Positions 1-9,834 are shown, counted from the first letter of the stretch. The stretch is 64,000 nt of DNA from Eudoraea chungangensis (GCF_029360665.1 NZ_JARDUB010000002.1:62001-126000), one strand, 5' to 3'. Translations and numbers: made by a program. The notes: a model not told the origin generated them from the sequence alone.

Positions 1-826
1 CTTCCAGGGCATCATTATCAAACGCCATGTCTCCGAGGCCCGAAATTCTGTTTAGAGATCTACCTTCGGAACGTTTGTAAATTGCTTTTTCCTGATTAAA
101 AGCACTTAAATACTGTTTCTGTTTTACAAAAAGCCAACTCAATACTTCATTCCATAAAATATCAGGATTGTTTTGGGCTTTTAGTAGTAATGTGCGCTTT
201 AAACTTATATTGTTTGGGTCATTAGGGTCTTCGCTAATAAAATTGTCTAGATTTCTTAAAACATTAGTTTGAGACGCCTTCCCTTTTTTTATAAGTTCGA
301 GGTAAGACTCATACATTTTTTCTACATTACCTTGTTCGCCATAAATTCTTGCCATTTGGAAGTTATAATCTAATTTGGGATTTAATTCCATGGCCCTTTC
401 ATAGGCTCTTAAGGCATAATCCAGAAGAATGAGGCGTTGAAACTTAAAGCCAATGCCATAACCATAATTGGGGTTTTCTTCTATTCTCGATAATGCCTTT
501 TCGTAATATTGGCTTGCTTTTTCGTTTTCTTTTTGAAGTTGATAATTATATCCTAATTCTATAAAGACAGTTGGGTAGGGACTTCCCTGATGAAGCCGTT
601 TTAATAAAAACTCCTCGGCCTCTTTGTATTTCTCTAGTTGTTGGTAGCAGGCAACTAGTCCCTCAGCATAATCAGATCTTCTGGGGTTTTTGTCTGTGAG
701 ACTTTTATAGAAGACAACTGCTTTTTCAAAATCTCCATCATTAAAATATTGCTTTGCAAGAAAATCTTCTTGCCCCCAGCAAGTAATAAAGAAGAATAAA
801 AGGATGCTGAAAAAGCCTAATTTCAT
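1..826 (-). CDS. TPR-repeat protein, C-terminus beyond the window
   Basis: The frame is open from an ATG at 824-826 to the left edge, giving at least 275 residues with no stop. The product starts with a short signal peptide (KLGFFSILLFFFITCWGQ) and continues with tetratricopeptide-like helical pairs, for example a segment around residues 20-50 with YFNDGDFEKAVVFYKSL and another with ASQYYEKALSRIEENPNYG. It is probably a periplasmic or envelope scaffold protein. It lies downstream of serS on the same strand with a 136-bp gap. No catalytic motif is visible in the part seen, so a more specific role cannot be given. Confidence 0.8.
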   Translation of the reverse strand, partial: MKLGFFSILLFFFITCWGQEDFLAKQYFNDGDFEKAVVFYKSLTDKNPRRSDYAEGLVACYQQLEKYKEAEEFLLKRLHQGSPYPTVFIELGYNYQLQKENEKASQYYEKALSRIEENPNYGYGIGFKFQRLILLDYALRAYERAMELNPKLDYNFQMARIYGEQGNVEKMYESYLELIKKGKASQTNVLRNLDNFISEDPNDPNNISLKRTLLLKAQNNPDILWNEVLSWLFVKQKQYLSAFNQEKAIYKRSEGRSLNRISGLGDMAFDNDALE

Positions 827-962
827 ATAGAAAATTTATCAAATTTAAAGAAGCCTACCCAAAAAGACTGTCAAAGAAAGTATAATATCGTCCTAGAGCC
901 TAATAAGCCCAGAAATTTTCTATTAAGTTGAGCATTTTATGGTCTAATTGAACAAGTCTTGA

Positions 963-2234
963 CTAGTTAATATATTCAAAACCCGTATAGGGAACCAGTA
1001 CTTTAGGGATTTTAATGCCTTCTGCAGTTTGGTTATTTTCTAAAATTCCTGCCATTACTCTTGGAAGTGCCAAAGCGCTTCCATTTAAAGTATGAGCAAA
1101 TACCGATTTATTATTTTCATCTCGAAATCTAAGTTTTAGGCGATTTGCCTGATAGGTTTCAAAATTGGAAATTGAACTAATCTCAAGCCATCTATTCTGG
1201 GCCGCCGAAAAAATTTCAAAATCATAGGTTAATGCTGCTGTAAATCCCAGATCTGCACCACAGAGACGCAGAATACGAAAGGGTAATTCTAGCTCTCGTA
1301 CCAGGCCTTTGACGTGTTCTACCATCTTATCGAGGGCTGTGTAGGAATGATCAGGATGCTCTACCCGGACTATTTCAACCTTGTCGAACTGGTGTAGTCT
1401 ATTTAAACCCCGCACATGTGCACCATAACTACCTGCTTCTCTTCTAAAGCATGGGGTATAACCAGTATAGGAGAGTGGAAGGGCTTTGTTTTTTACTATA
1501 GTGTCTCTAAAAATATTTGTAATTGGAACTTCCGCCGTCGGAATCAGATACAAATCATCGTTAGTTACATGGTACATTTGCCCCTCTTTATCCGGTAATT
1601 GTCCAGTGCCATATCCCGAGGCTTCGTTTACCAAAAGAGGCACTTGTATTTCTGAGTAACCAGCTTCTGTATTTTTATCTAGAAAATACGCAATTAATGC
1701 TCTTTGAAGTTTTGCGCCTTTTCCTTTGTAGACAGGGAATCCTGCTCCTGAAATCTTAACGCCAAGTTCAAAATCGATTAGGTCATATTTATGTGCTAAT
1801 TCCCAATGTGGTTGGGCTTTTTCTCCCAATTTAGGAATATCTCCTTCCTTAAAAACCTGTTCATTATCCTCTTCACCTTTTCCAAATGGAACACTATTAT
1901 GTGGAACGTTAGGAATTTGATAAAGAGCCTGCTGCATCTTTACAGTTGTTTCTTGTAAATCTTGTCCAAGTTGTTTAGATGCTTCTTTCAGTTCTCCGGT
2001 TTTGGCCTTTAAGGCATTCGCTTCTTCTGGTTTTCCTGATTTAAACAAAGAACCTATTTGTTTGGAAAGAACATTACTTTCGGCAAGGTAATTATCCAGT
2101 TCTGTCTGTAAGGCACGTCTTCTTTCATCTAGCTCAAGGACATTTTCCAAAAGTCCAGAAGGATCAATGTTACGTTTTTTAAGGGCGTTGGCAATTGCCT
2201 CTTTGTTGTTTCTTATCGCAAGTATTTGCAACAT
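963..2234 (-). CDS. serS: Seryl-tRNA synthetase
   Basis: This class II aminoacyl-tRNA synthetase charges tRNA-Ser in the cytoplasm. Its 423 residues match the family length. The N-terminal 110 residues form the long tRNA-binding coiled coil, rich in E, K, L and Q. The catalytic domain shows the serine-binding TAEVP segment, motif 2 (PCFRREAGSYG) and motif 3 near the C-terminus (TLNGSALALPRVMAGILE). The start MLQILAIRNNKE is the usual N-terminus for this enzyme. The gene follows the HTTM gene on the same strand after 88 bp and may have its own promoter in that gap. Confidence 0.97.
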   Translation of the reverse strand: MLQILAIRNNKEAIANALKKRNIDPSGLLENVLELDERRRALQTELDNYLAESNVLSKQIGSLFKSGKPEEANALKAKTGELKEASKQLGQDLQETTVKMQQALYQIPNVPHNSVPFGKGEEDNEQVFKEGDIPKLGEKAQPHWELAHKYDLIDFELGVKISGAGFPVYKGKGAKLQRALIAYFLDKNTEAGYSEIQVPLLVNEASGYGTGQLPDKEGQMYHVTNDDLYLIPTAEVPITNIFRDTIVKNKALPLSYTGYTPCFRREAGSYGAHVRGLNRLHQFDKVEIVRVEHPDHSYTALDKMVEHVKGLVRELELPFRILRLCGADLGFTAALTYDFEIFSAAQNRWLEISSISNFETYQANRLKLRFRDENNKSVFAHTLNGSALALPRVMAGILENNQTAEGIKIPKVLVPYTGFEYIN

Positions 2235-2253
2235 GACATTTAGAATTTAACCG

Positions 2254-2261
2254 CAAATTTA
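2254..2261 (-). promoter_or_regulatory. Possible -7 box (TAAATTTG) of serS
   Basis: Read on the minus strand, TAAATTTG matches the Bacteroidota TAnnTTTG -7 consensus and lies 20 bp upstream of the serS ATG. The expected -33 TTG at about 19 bp further upstream is weak, so this is a tentative call. Confidence 0.35.
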
Positions 2262-2322
2262 GTCAATTACTTAAGGATTAAAGTTGAGGTCTGGTTTTCT
2301 TTAGAAAAAAAAGCATAATTAG

Positions 2323-3672
2323 TTAATTGGAAAGTGTTTCCTTAGATTTTTCAGACAGTTCTTTTGGAGAAGGTAAAATCCATTCGTGATGTCTAAAATG
2401 ATTCCATGGCTCCTGTGCCAAATCTACTTCCGGATCAATTAATGTATAGAATTTAGAGCCGTTAATCTTTATTCTAGAATTGGCGTATACCTCTACCGCT
2501 ATACCCTGGTCCTTGTAAGTTTGTTTAAGTCTTTGTGCAAATTGCCAGATAAAATCTGGATAAGCGGCTATCCGGTATTTTTGTTTGGGTGAGAGATAAT
2601 CATTCAAATTTATTTTTGTGATAGCGCCACTCTCTTTATTCACTACCTTAAAATGAACTCTGCCAGATCTGGTTCGCAACATCATGCGCCAGCTTAATCG
2701 ATGTCCTTCTTCCGTCCACAACACATCGTCATGAATAAAATGATGTCTTATGGGAAGAACAATCTGAATAAGAAAATAGATTACAAAAAATAGATAGAAG
2801 ACATTTTGATAGGATGGAATTTTAAAATCATGGACATCATATTTGGGTTTATTTTTAAAAAAGATTTTTCTTATGGTTTCTGGTTCATAGAAGAAAACGA
2901 TAAATGCCAAGGCCAGATAGGGAAAAATCCCTATTTGAAATACCATAGAATTAAACAAATGAAAGAATATCCCGCATCCAAAAGCTATATTCCTAGTTGG
3001 TTTCCAGAGTAAGGCTGGTATTACAAGCAGGTCAAACAATATTCCCATAAAGGAAATAAATACATGTAACCAATGTTGTTGGAGGAGATCTCCAATTAAC
3101 CAATAGTGCTCTTTAGTTTTAAATAATACTTCTATAAAACTGTAATTAAGCCAGCCTGCATAAAGTTTAGCAAGGGCCGCATAGGTATAAACAATAAATA
3201 ACTGAAAGACTATTACCCACTTCACATAGGCGTACATACTATTTTGTGTAATTTCCGGCTGTCTTTTAGCATCCAGGGAAATGGCCTTGTTTGCTGGTAA
3301 GAAGCACATTATTATAGAAATTAGCATTAAGAGATAGTAGTGATTGTTGTAAGAGGTTTTTTGCATTAGATAAACTCCAGTCCAGAGCAGGGTGAAGGAT
3401 ATTATACTAAGCCTATATTTTAGGCCTAAGGCGATAAAAATCCCAAATACTCCCATCAAAATAAAGTATATATACATACCATTTCCAGGAAGGGGCTGTA
3501 ACCATTCAAAACCTATAAATGAAAAGGTAAATTGAGGTTCTATAAAGGTTCTTCTTACCCATCCGGTAAGAATGGCACCAAAACCCTCACAACTTACCAG
3601 GATACCAAAAAAAACACGAAAAATAAGTAAAGGACTATTGTCTATTTTGGTAAAGAATAGCCTGTTTAGCAT
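2323..3672 (-). CDS. HTTM-domain membrane protein, vitamin K-dependent gamma-carboxylase-like
   Basis: This 449-residue protein has several hydrophobic helices in residues 15-330, followed by a soluble C-terminal region. It resembles bacterial homologues of the vitamin K-dependent gamma-carboxylase (HTTM family). The supporting segments are LLIFRVFFGILVSCEGFG at the N-terminus, the central YTYAALAKLYAGWL segment, and LPIRHHFIHDDVLWTEEGHR at the membrane exit. Bacterial members are common in Flavobacteriia; their substrate is mostly unknown. The start codon abuts the ribF stop with no gap, so the two genes are very likely co-transcribed and translationally coupled. Gamma-carboxylation itself is an inference from the family, not something shown here. 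Confidence 0.8.
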   Translation of the reverse strand: MLNRLFFTKIDNSPLLIFRVFFGILVSCEGFGAILTGWVRRTFIEPQFTFSFIGFEWLQPLPGNGMYIYFILMGVFGIFIALGLKYRLSIISFTLLWTGVYLMQKTSYNNHYYLLMLISIIMCFLPANKAISLDAKRQPEITQNSMYAYVKWVIVFQLFIVYTYAALAKLYAGWLNYSFIEVLFKTKEHYWLIGDLLQQHWLHVFISFMGILFDLLVIPALLWKPTRNIAFGCGIFFHLFNSMVFQIGIFPYLALAFIVFFYEPETIRKIFFKNKPKYDVHDFKIPSYQNVFYLFFVIYFLIQIVLPIRHHFIHDDVLWTEEGHRLSWRMMLRTRSGRVHFKVVNKESGAITKINLNDYLSPKQKYRIAAYPDFIWQFAQRLKQTYKDQGIAVEVYANSRIKINGSKFYTLIDPEVDLAQEPWNHFRHHEWILPSPKELSEKSKETLSN

Positions 3673-4599
3673 TTATTTGGATATTAGGGATAGAGAAGTT
3701 GCTTTATCTTTATGAAGCTGTTCTTTTAAGGCCTCAAGAGAATTAAATTTGTGTTCATCTCTTATTCGTTCCATTAATTCAACCTGAATATTTTGTTCGT
3801 ATAGATCATCCTCAAAATCAAAATAGTGTACTTCGATGTTTTTTGTGGTACCGTCTACGGTGGGGTTAAAACCAATATTCATCATTCCATAGACGTTAGA
3901 ACCATTTATGGTGCTTTTAATAAAATAGACGCCATTTTTGGGAATAAGCTTATAGGTTTCTGCAATTGCAATATTGGCTGTCGGAAAAGACAATTGTCTG
4001 CCAAGACCTTTGCCCTTCTTAACCAATCCGGTTAGCATGTAGTTATAACCCAGATATTCGTTAGCAGTTTTTATATTTCCTTCTACTAAAGCATTTCTAA
4101 TTTTAGTAGAACTAACAGAAACATCATCAATTTCCTGTGCTTCAATTTCATCAACTTCGAAACCCAAGGTATTTCCAAAAGCCATTAGATCTGTAATATT
4201 TGCATTTCTATTTCTGCCAAACCTATGGTCGTAGCCAATAATGATTTTTTTTGCTTTTAATTCGTTTACCAATAGATCTCTTACGAACTCGGTTGCTGTA
4301 AGTCGCGAAAAATCTTTTGTAAATGGATGAATAATTAGATGGTCTAAACCAATTTGTTCTAGTATTTTCGCTTTTTCATCCACCGTATTTAAAAGCTTTA
4401 AATCGGTATCTTTTTGTAAAACCATTCTAGGGTGAGGAAAAAAAGTAAGCACAAGAGACCTTAAACCTGATTTTTTGGCATCATTTATGAGACGTTCTAA
4501 TATTTTGCGATGGCCTATATGTACTCCATCAAAAGTACCTATGGTTATTGCCGTTGCTTGCTTTTTATCGTAATTGGAAATGCTTTGGACTGTAATCAC
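3673..4599 (-). CDS. ribF: Bifunctional riboflavin kinase / FAD synthetase
   Basis: The enzyme converts riboflavin to FMN and then FAD. The N-terminal nucleotidyltransferase domain carries TIGTFDGVHIGHR with the HIGH motif at residues 27-30, plus the IGYDHRFGRNR segment around residue 120. The C-terminal flavokinase domain starts near residue 185 and shows GKGLGRQLSFPTANI. The 308-residue length is normal. It is the first gene of a minus-strand unit with the HTTM protein, and its start faces the divergent metalloprotease gene across about 50 bp. Confidence 0.96.
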   Translation of the reverse strand: MITVQSISNYDKKQATAITIGTFDGVHIGHRKILERLINDAKKSGLRSLVLTFFPHPRMVLQKDTDLKLLNTVDEKAKILEQIGLDHLIIHPFTKDFSRLTATEFVRDLLVNELKAKKIIIGYDHRFGRNRNANITDLMAFGNTLGFEVDEIEAQEIDDVSVSSTKIRNALVEGNIKTANEYLGYNYMLTGLVKKGKGLGRQLSFPTANIAIAETYKLIPKNGVYFIKSTINGSNVYGMMNIGFNPTVDGTTKNIEVHYFDFEDDLYEQNIQVELMERIRDEHKFNSLEALKEQLHKDKATSLSLISK

Positions 4600-4649
4600 T
4601 TAGATAAAATAATAAAAAGACTTACTTTTAAAAATTCAAAAAGCCCTTG

Positions 4650-7600
4650 ATGAAAACAAAATTACATCTTGTTTTATCAATTACCATATTATTTTTCTCC
4701 TTTTCCGGGTTTGCTCAGGCAGATCATTGGAAAAGAGCGGCGATACAGAGCGGTAATACCAGAATCTCGCATTCTTCTGATTCTTCTCATAAAACACTCA
4801 CCTATTCCTTAAACGAAAATTCTTTGTTTAAAGAGTTGATAGATTTTAATAAGGAAGGGAAAAAACAGCTAATATTATATTTTCCTACGCTAAATGGGGA
4901 GTTAGCAGCATATCAGATTACAGAAAGACCAATATTTTCTGCAGAATTATCAAAAAAGTACCCAAGAATCAAATCATTTTCCGGGTATCGAATAAATGAT
5001 AGAATGGAGAGGATACGTTTTAGCATTTCTCCTAAAGGATTTCAGGCCATAATGCGACATGGTAACGGTAATAGCATTAGCACCTTAATTGAAAAACAGA
5101 GAACTGGTGATGGACTTTACCGCGTTTTTAGTGCAGGTATTGGGGAAGAAGTGAGCAAAGCGTTTAGTTGTTTTACTAAAGATGTTTTGGACAAGGAAGC
5201 AGCTTCCAAGACCTTCAGGCTTGTGAATGATCAAACACTGCGTATCTATAGAATTGCTGTTTCGGCTTCTGGAGAATATACCCAATATCATGGGGGAACT
5301 GTAGAAGATGCTTTGGGAGCAATTAATGCTACTTTAACAAGAGTGAATGAATTGTTTGAAATCGATTTAGGGGTGCAATTAGAATTAATCGCAAATACAG
5401 AGGACGTCATTTATACAAATCCTGTGACGGATCCATATAATGGAAATTTAAATGCTCAAATACAAAGTACTTTGACTAGTGTCATTGGGGAAGCAAATTA
5501 TGATGTTGGGCACCTATTCCACCAGGACGTAGATAGTGGGAATGCAGGTTTTATTGGATCGGTTTGCCGGGATAATCAAAAAGGAAGTGCTTATTCTCAA
5601 GCTTTAGTGCCAGAAGGAGAGGTCTTTGATTTGGATTATGTTGCTCATGAATTAGGACATCAATTTGGAGCTAATCATACCTGGTCATTTGAATCTGAAG
5701 GTACGTCTGTACAGGCCGAACCTGCCAGCGGAACTACCATTATGGGATATGCAGGAATCGTTCCGGGAAATAATGTACAAGATAATGGAGACGGTTACTT
5801 TCATTATTACAGTATTTTCCAGATTAGTGAATATTTAAAAAACACAAGCTGTGGAACTTTTGTGCCCCTTACGAACAATCCACCTGAAATTCAACCCTTA
5901 GCAGATTATGTTATTCCAAAAGGGACTGCATTTGTTTTAAATGCAGAGGCAACCGATATAGATCCTCTTGATATACTAACCTATACCTGGGAACAAATTG
6001 ACGATGGCGTAGTTACAGCGGATAATTTTGGTCCGCAAAGTCCCAGTGGTGCAAATTTTAGATCGCAGAGACCGAGTTTAGATTCGAGAAGGTATTTTCC
6101 TGCCATGACTGAAATTCTTCAGGGAAATCTAACACAGCGAAATCCAACGGTTAATTCGGCATGGGAAACAGTTTCCAATGTAGAACGGGAAATGAACTTT
6201 GCGTTAACTGTTAGGGATAATGCCATGGGCGGAGGACAGGTTACTTCTGCGCTTTTGAGACTAAATGTGATAAATGATTCTGGTCCTTTTGAAGTCCTTT
6301 CTCAGGAAGAACCACAAATATATACAGCAGGTTCTGTACAGACAATAAATTGGGATGTTGCAAGTACCAATGTGGCTCCAATCAGTGCACAAATGGTTGA
6401 TATTTTATTATCTATCGACGGGGGTCTTACTTATCCTTTTGAACTTGAGGTAAATACTCCAAATGATGGAGAACAGGATGTTATTATTCCCGGTAATATC
6501 AGTTCTGCTGCTAGAATCATGGTAAAGGCTTCAAATAATGTATTTTTTAGTGTGAATAAGGCAGATTTTCAAATTAGCCCTGCGGATATTGTTTTGAATT
6601 TTCCCTCTTTGGAATATGTGGTATGCTCAAGTAATACTTTAGACGTTTCCTTTGTTTATGAGACTTATAATGGTTTTAGTGAAGAAGTTACTTTTGAAGC
6701 ATTAGATCTACCTGTAGGACTGGATGCTATTTTTAATCCCTTAACAGCTACAGATACTGCTACGCCTGTAAACCTTCAATTTAGTAATACAGCTTTAGTA
6801 ACTCCAGGAGTTTATCCCATTAGAATAAGGGCCACTTCCTTAAGCACTTTTAAAGAGGTAAGTGTTAACCTTACCATTCAAGATGTCCTTAGTGAAGATG
6901 TCTTTCTAACGGCACCTGCAAATAATGCCAGAGAGATAAGTCCACAGGCAGAATTGAGCTGGGAGGTAAGCCCTAATGTTATCGCCTATGATATTGAAAT
7001 TGCTGAAGACTTGTCTTTTTCGAATATTGTAGATAGTGCGTCGGATATTTTGTTCAATACCTACACTGCTCAAAACCTGCAACAGCAGACGGTCTATTAT
7101 TGGAGAGTAAAACCAAAGAATAATTGTGGGGAAGGGAATTTTGGCCAGCCTTTTCAGTTTACGACAATAACCATAAGTTGTGATTCTGTTAGTGCCATAG
7201 ATGTGCCTATAGAGATAAGTGCCATAGGTACCCCAACAGTAACTTCTAAGGTTTCTTTTTTTAATGATCTTCCTGTTTCTGACATTGATGTAGTTTTAGA
7301 TATAGAACATACCTTTCTTGCCGATCTTATTATTACCCTAACATCTCCTTCGGGTACTTCAGTTACGCTTACTTCTAATTCTTGCGGAAATCTTCAAAAT
7401 ATAGATGCTATTTTTGATGATGATGGTGAGGCTTTTAGTTGTGATACCACTGGGGACATAGCTATAAAAGATGTGATAAGACCTTTAGGGTCTTTGGCTT
7501 CTTTTAATGGAGAATCTGCATTTGGAGAATGGATACTTACAGTGGAAGATACAGCTCCGGCCGATGGAGGTAGTATTAATGCATTTACCCTCGATATTTG

Positions 7601-8438
7601 CGTGGAGGGAGCAGTGCGTCCTGACGAAGACCAGGATGGAGTCTTTGATGATGGAGATGATTTGTGCCTGGGAACGCCTTTGGGTTTAGAAGTAGATACA
7701 AATGGTTGTCCTGTATATCGTTTTATGACAGATAACTTTTCCGTTGTGGTAGAAAGTGAAACATGCATCAATAACAATGATGGACGTATAGAAATTGATG
7801 CTAAAGACGCAATTAATTATTCGGTTACTGTAACAGGAAATGGGGTGTCTATTGAAGATAGTTTTGTAGATACCTACATATTGGAAAACCTTTCAGCAGG
7901 AGTATATAATTTTTGCATCAATGGGTCTGATGGAATTATTGACTATGAGGAATTATGCTTGGAAATTGTTATTTCAGAGCCACAACCACTACAAGTAAAT
8001 TCTTTAATCTCAGTGGCCAGCCTTGAAGCAACACTTTCTATGCAAGGTGCAGAACTTTATATTGTAGAATTAAACGGAGTGCTACAGCAGGTCGTAGAAT
8101 CTGAACTTGTGCTCAGCTTAAAACCTGGAATAAACAGTTTTAAGGTAAGTACCGGTTTAGCTTGCCAGGGGGTGTATGCGGAAACTGTGTTTGTCGCTGA
8201 TGAACCATTTATATTTCCTAATCCGGTTCGCGATGTATTTACAATCTTCTTGGGTGCGCCAATAGACACTGTTGCAACTAGACTCTTCTCTATGGAAGGC
8301 AGATTAGTAATGGAGGACACAAGAAATGTTAACGGAGATAGTTTAGAGATGGATGTATCTGGTTTGTCAAAAGGAGTATACCTTCTAGAGATACAAGGGG
8401 CATTTGGTCAAAAGACATTTAAAATAATTAAGCGATGA
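4650..8438 (+). CDS. T9SS-secreted reprolysin-like zinc metalloprotease
   Basis: This large secreted protease has a signal peptide (residues 1-24, ending GFAQA) and a propeptide-like region. The metzincin catalytic domain carries HELGHQFGANH at about residues 333-343 and a Met-turn IMGYAG near residue 365. Ig/FN3-like domains follow to about residue 840, then a proprotein-convertase P-like domain (about 845-985), a thrombospondin type 3-like calcium stretch (PDEDQDGVFDDGDD), and a C-terminal T9SS sorting domain (FPNPVRDVF to the terminal IKR). It is expected at the cell surface or outside the cell. A TTG lies one codon upstream at 4647, but the ATG at 4650 is preferred. The stop overlaps the next start, so the following lipoprotein is coupled to it. 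Confidence 0.93.
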   Translation: MKTKLHLVLSITILFFSFSGFAQADHWKRAAIQSGNTRISHSSDSSHKTLTYSLNENSLFKELIDFNKEGKKQLILYFPTLNGELAAYQITERPIFSAELSKKYPRIKSFSGYRINDRMERIRFSISPKGFQAIMRHGNGNSISTLIEKQRTGDGLYRVFSAGIGEEVSKAFSCFTKDVLDKEAASKTFRLVNDQTLRIYRIAVSASGEYTQYHGGTVEDALGAINATLTRVNELFEIDLGVQLELIANTEDVIYTNPVTDPYNGNLNAQIQSTLTSVIGEANYDVGHLFHQDVDSGNAGFIGSVCRDNQKGSAYSQALVPEGEVFDLDYVAHELGHQFGANHTWSFESEGTSVQAEPASGTTIMGYAGIVPGNNVQDNGDGYFHYYSIFQISEYLKNTSCGTFVPLTNNPPEIQPLADYVIPKGTAFVLNAEATDIDPLDILTYTWEQIDDGVVTADNFGPQSPSGANFRSQRPSLDSRRYFPAMTEILQGNLTQRNPTVNSAWETVSNVEREMNFALTVRDNAMGGGQVTSALLRLNVINDSGPFEVLSQEEPQIYTAGSVQTINWDVASTNVAPISAQMVDILLSIDGGLTYPFELEVNTPNDGEQDVIIPGNISSAARIMVKASNNVFFSVNKADFQISPADIVLNFPSLEYVVCSSNTLDVSFVYETYNGFSEEVTFEALDLPVGLDAIFNPLTATDTATPVNLQFSNTALVTPGVYPIRIRATSLSTFKEVSVNLTIQDVLSEDVFLTAPANNAREISPQAELSWEVSPNVIAYDIEIAEDLSFSNIVDSASDILFNTYTAQNLQQQTVYYWRVKPKNNCGEGNFGQPFQFTTITISCDSVSAIDVPIEISAIGTPTVTSKVSFFNDLPVSDIDVVLDIEHTFLADLIITLTSPSGTSVTLTSNSCGNLQNIDAIFDDDGEAFSCDTTGDIAIKDVIRPLGSLASFNGESAFGEWILTVEDTAPADGGSINAFTLDICVEGAVRPDEDQDGVFDDGDDLCLGTPLGLEVDTNGCPVYRFMTDNFSVVVESETCINNNDGRIEIDAKDAINYSVTVTGNGVSIEDSFVDTYILENLSAGVYNFCINGSDGIIDYEELCLEIVISEPQPLQVNSLISVASLEATLSMQGAELYIVELNGVLQQVVESELVLSLKPGINSFKVSTGLACQGVYAETVFVADEPFIFPNPVRDVFTIFLGAPIDTVATRLFSMEGRLVMEDTRNVNGDSLEMDVSGLSKGVYLLEIQGAFGQKTFKIIKR

Positions 8439-9112
8439 GATTACTTAGATTCCTCTGTATTGGTTTTATAGCGTTGTCTTGCTCAAAGTCCGATCCTCCC
8501 AGCCCTCCGGGTGTTACCGCCCTTGTTTTTCCGGAACAAAACTCAATTTGTACAACGGGGGAAAGTCTAACCCCAGCAAATAGCAGAGTAACCTTTCAGT
8601 GGCAAAGTGCCAGTAGTACTACATCCTATGAATTAAGTGTTACTAATATAAATACCAACAGTACACAGAAAGTGACCACTACAGAACTCTCTGCTGCGGT
8701 TGTTTTAGATAAAGGAGCTCCCTATAATTGGATGGTTACAAGCAGTAATGATGAAGTAACCCAGACTACTCCAAGTGCGGAATGGGTTTTTTACAATGCA
8801 GGGTCTCAGATTACACATCCTCCATTTCCAACTCAGATAGTACTGCCAAAATCTGGGGCAACTGTTTTTCGTGATCCTAATAATAACATATTGTTGGAGT
8901 GGCAAGGACTCGATGTGGATGATGATATTCAAGAGTATGAAGTTTATGCCGATAAGATTAATGCAGAAGTGTTAATCACTACTACCAATGCTTCGGTAAA
9001 TAAATTTAACTTACCAGTAGATGCCGATGCAATTTATTATTGGAGAGTAGTAACAAAGGATGCGGAAGGGAATGTATCTAGCTCTAATATTTACTCTTTT
9101 AAGGTATTATAG
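8435..9112 (+). CDS. Lipoprotein with two FN3/Ig-like domains
   Basis: The 225-residue product begins with a lipoprotein signal (FIALSC, Cys16), followed by a Ser/Pro-rich linker and two beta-sandwich-like segments. Each ends in a similar strand pattern (APYNWMVTSSND and AIYYWRVVTKDAEG). The APxxWxV/YYWRV signature is typical of FN3-type repeats in Bacteroidota surface proteins. Its ATG overlaps the protease stop by four bases (ATGA), so it is made together with the protease. A role as partner, anchor or inhibitor of the protease is only an inference from this coupling. No enzyme motif is visible. Confidence 0.8.
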   Translation: MRLLRFLCIGFIALSCSKSDPPSPPGVTALVFPEQNSICTTGESLTPANSRVTFQWQSASSTTSYELSVTNINTNSTQKVTTTELSAAVVLDKGAPYNWMVTSSNDEVTQTTPSAEWVFYNAGSQITHPPFPTQIVLPKSGATVFRDPNNNILLEWQGLDVDDDIQEYEVYADKINAEVLITTTNASVNKFNLPVDADAIYYWRVVTKDAEGNVSSSNIYSFKVL

Positions 9113-9137
9113 TCCAAAAGTTGTCAAGAACAAAGTT

Positions 9138-9767
9138 TTACGTATTGTTGAATTTATTCATGGTCTCTTTTGGACCTGCAAGAGCAAACGACAGAACAGA
9201 TTCTGCTATTTTCTCTAGTCGCTCGGGCAAAATTTTTAATTCTTCCTCGTTCCAACTGCCAAGAACATAGTCTACTTGTTTTCCTTTGCCAAAAGCAGAG
9301 CCTACTCCAACCCTCAGGCGATGATATTGAGAAGTATTTAAGGATTCCTGTATATTTTTTAATCCGTTGTGTCCTCCATCGCTTCCTTTGCCTTTTATTC
9401 TTATAGTGCCAAAGGGTAAGTTAATATCATCGGTAATGACCAAAACATTTTCTAGGGGAATATTTTCTTTACCCATCCAATATTTCAGGGCTTTACCACT
9501 TAAATTCATGTAAGTAGCAGGTTTTAAACAGATGATCTTTCTTCCTTTAATATTAAAATTCCCTAAACTCCCTAATTTTTTAATTTCGAAACTGAAGTTT
9601 TGTTTTTGTGAAAGGGTATCCAAGGCTTTAAATCCGACGTTATGCCTTGTTTCTGCATATTCATCTCCAATATTTCCTAATCCAACGATAAGGTATTTTT
9701 TCATCTGATCAATCTCGTTTTTTGCCGAATGCTTGCTTTTAAAAAACGAGCTTAGCATTTTAATCAT
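9138..9767 (-). CDS. pth: Peptidyl-tRNA hydrolase
   Basis: The enzyme releases peptides from stalled peptidyl-tRNA in the cytoplasm. The core begins YLIVGLGNIGDEYAETRHNV, with the catalytic His in TRHNVGF. FGTIRIKGKGSDGGHNGLKN is the second signature, and VGVGSAFGKGKQVDYVLG follows. The start is uncertain. The longest frame would begin inside a terminator hairpin at 9803, which is unlikely. The ATG at 9767 gives a 21-residue basic N-terminal extension of the kind seen in flavobacteria, and the ATG at 9704 gives the bare core. The gene follows prs and rplY in the common prs-rplY-pth order. Confidence 0.93.
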   Translation of the reverse strand: MIKMLSSFFKSKHSAKNEIDQMKKYLIVGLGNIGDEYAETRHNVGFKALDTLSQKQNFSFEIKKLGSLGNFNIKGRKIICLKPATYMNLSGKALKYWMGKENIPLENVLVITDDINLPFGTIRIKGKGSDGGHNGLKNIQESLNTSQYHRLRVGVGSAFGKGKQVDYVLGSWNEEELKILPERLEKIAESVLSFALAGPKETMNKFNNT

Positions 9768-9784
9768 TTTCCTTTTGGCTTTTG

Positions 9785-9834
9785 GACAAAAATACAAAAG
9801 CATCCTTATTCCTTAAAAACAGGAAAAAGGATGC
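9785..9834 (-). terminator. Terminator hairpin between rplY and pth
   Basis: On the minus strand, GCATCCTTTTTCCT pairs with AGGAATAAGGATGC (14 bp, one mismatch) around a 7-base loop. A T-rich run (TTTTGTATTTTTG) follows directly. The hairpin sits 23 bp after the rplY stop and should end or attenuate the prs-rplY transcript before pth. The TATTTTTG inside the T-rich tail also fits a TAnnTTTG -7 box that could serve pth. Confidence 0.7.

Noticed and set aside
7394-7777. 127-codon antisense frame inside the T9SS metalloprotease
   Set aside because: It lies wholly within a clear P-domain coding stretch and its composition mirrors the sense codons.
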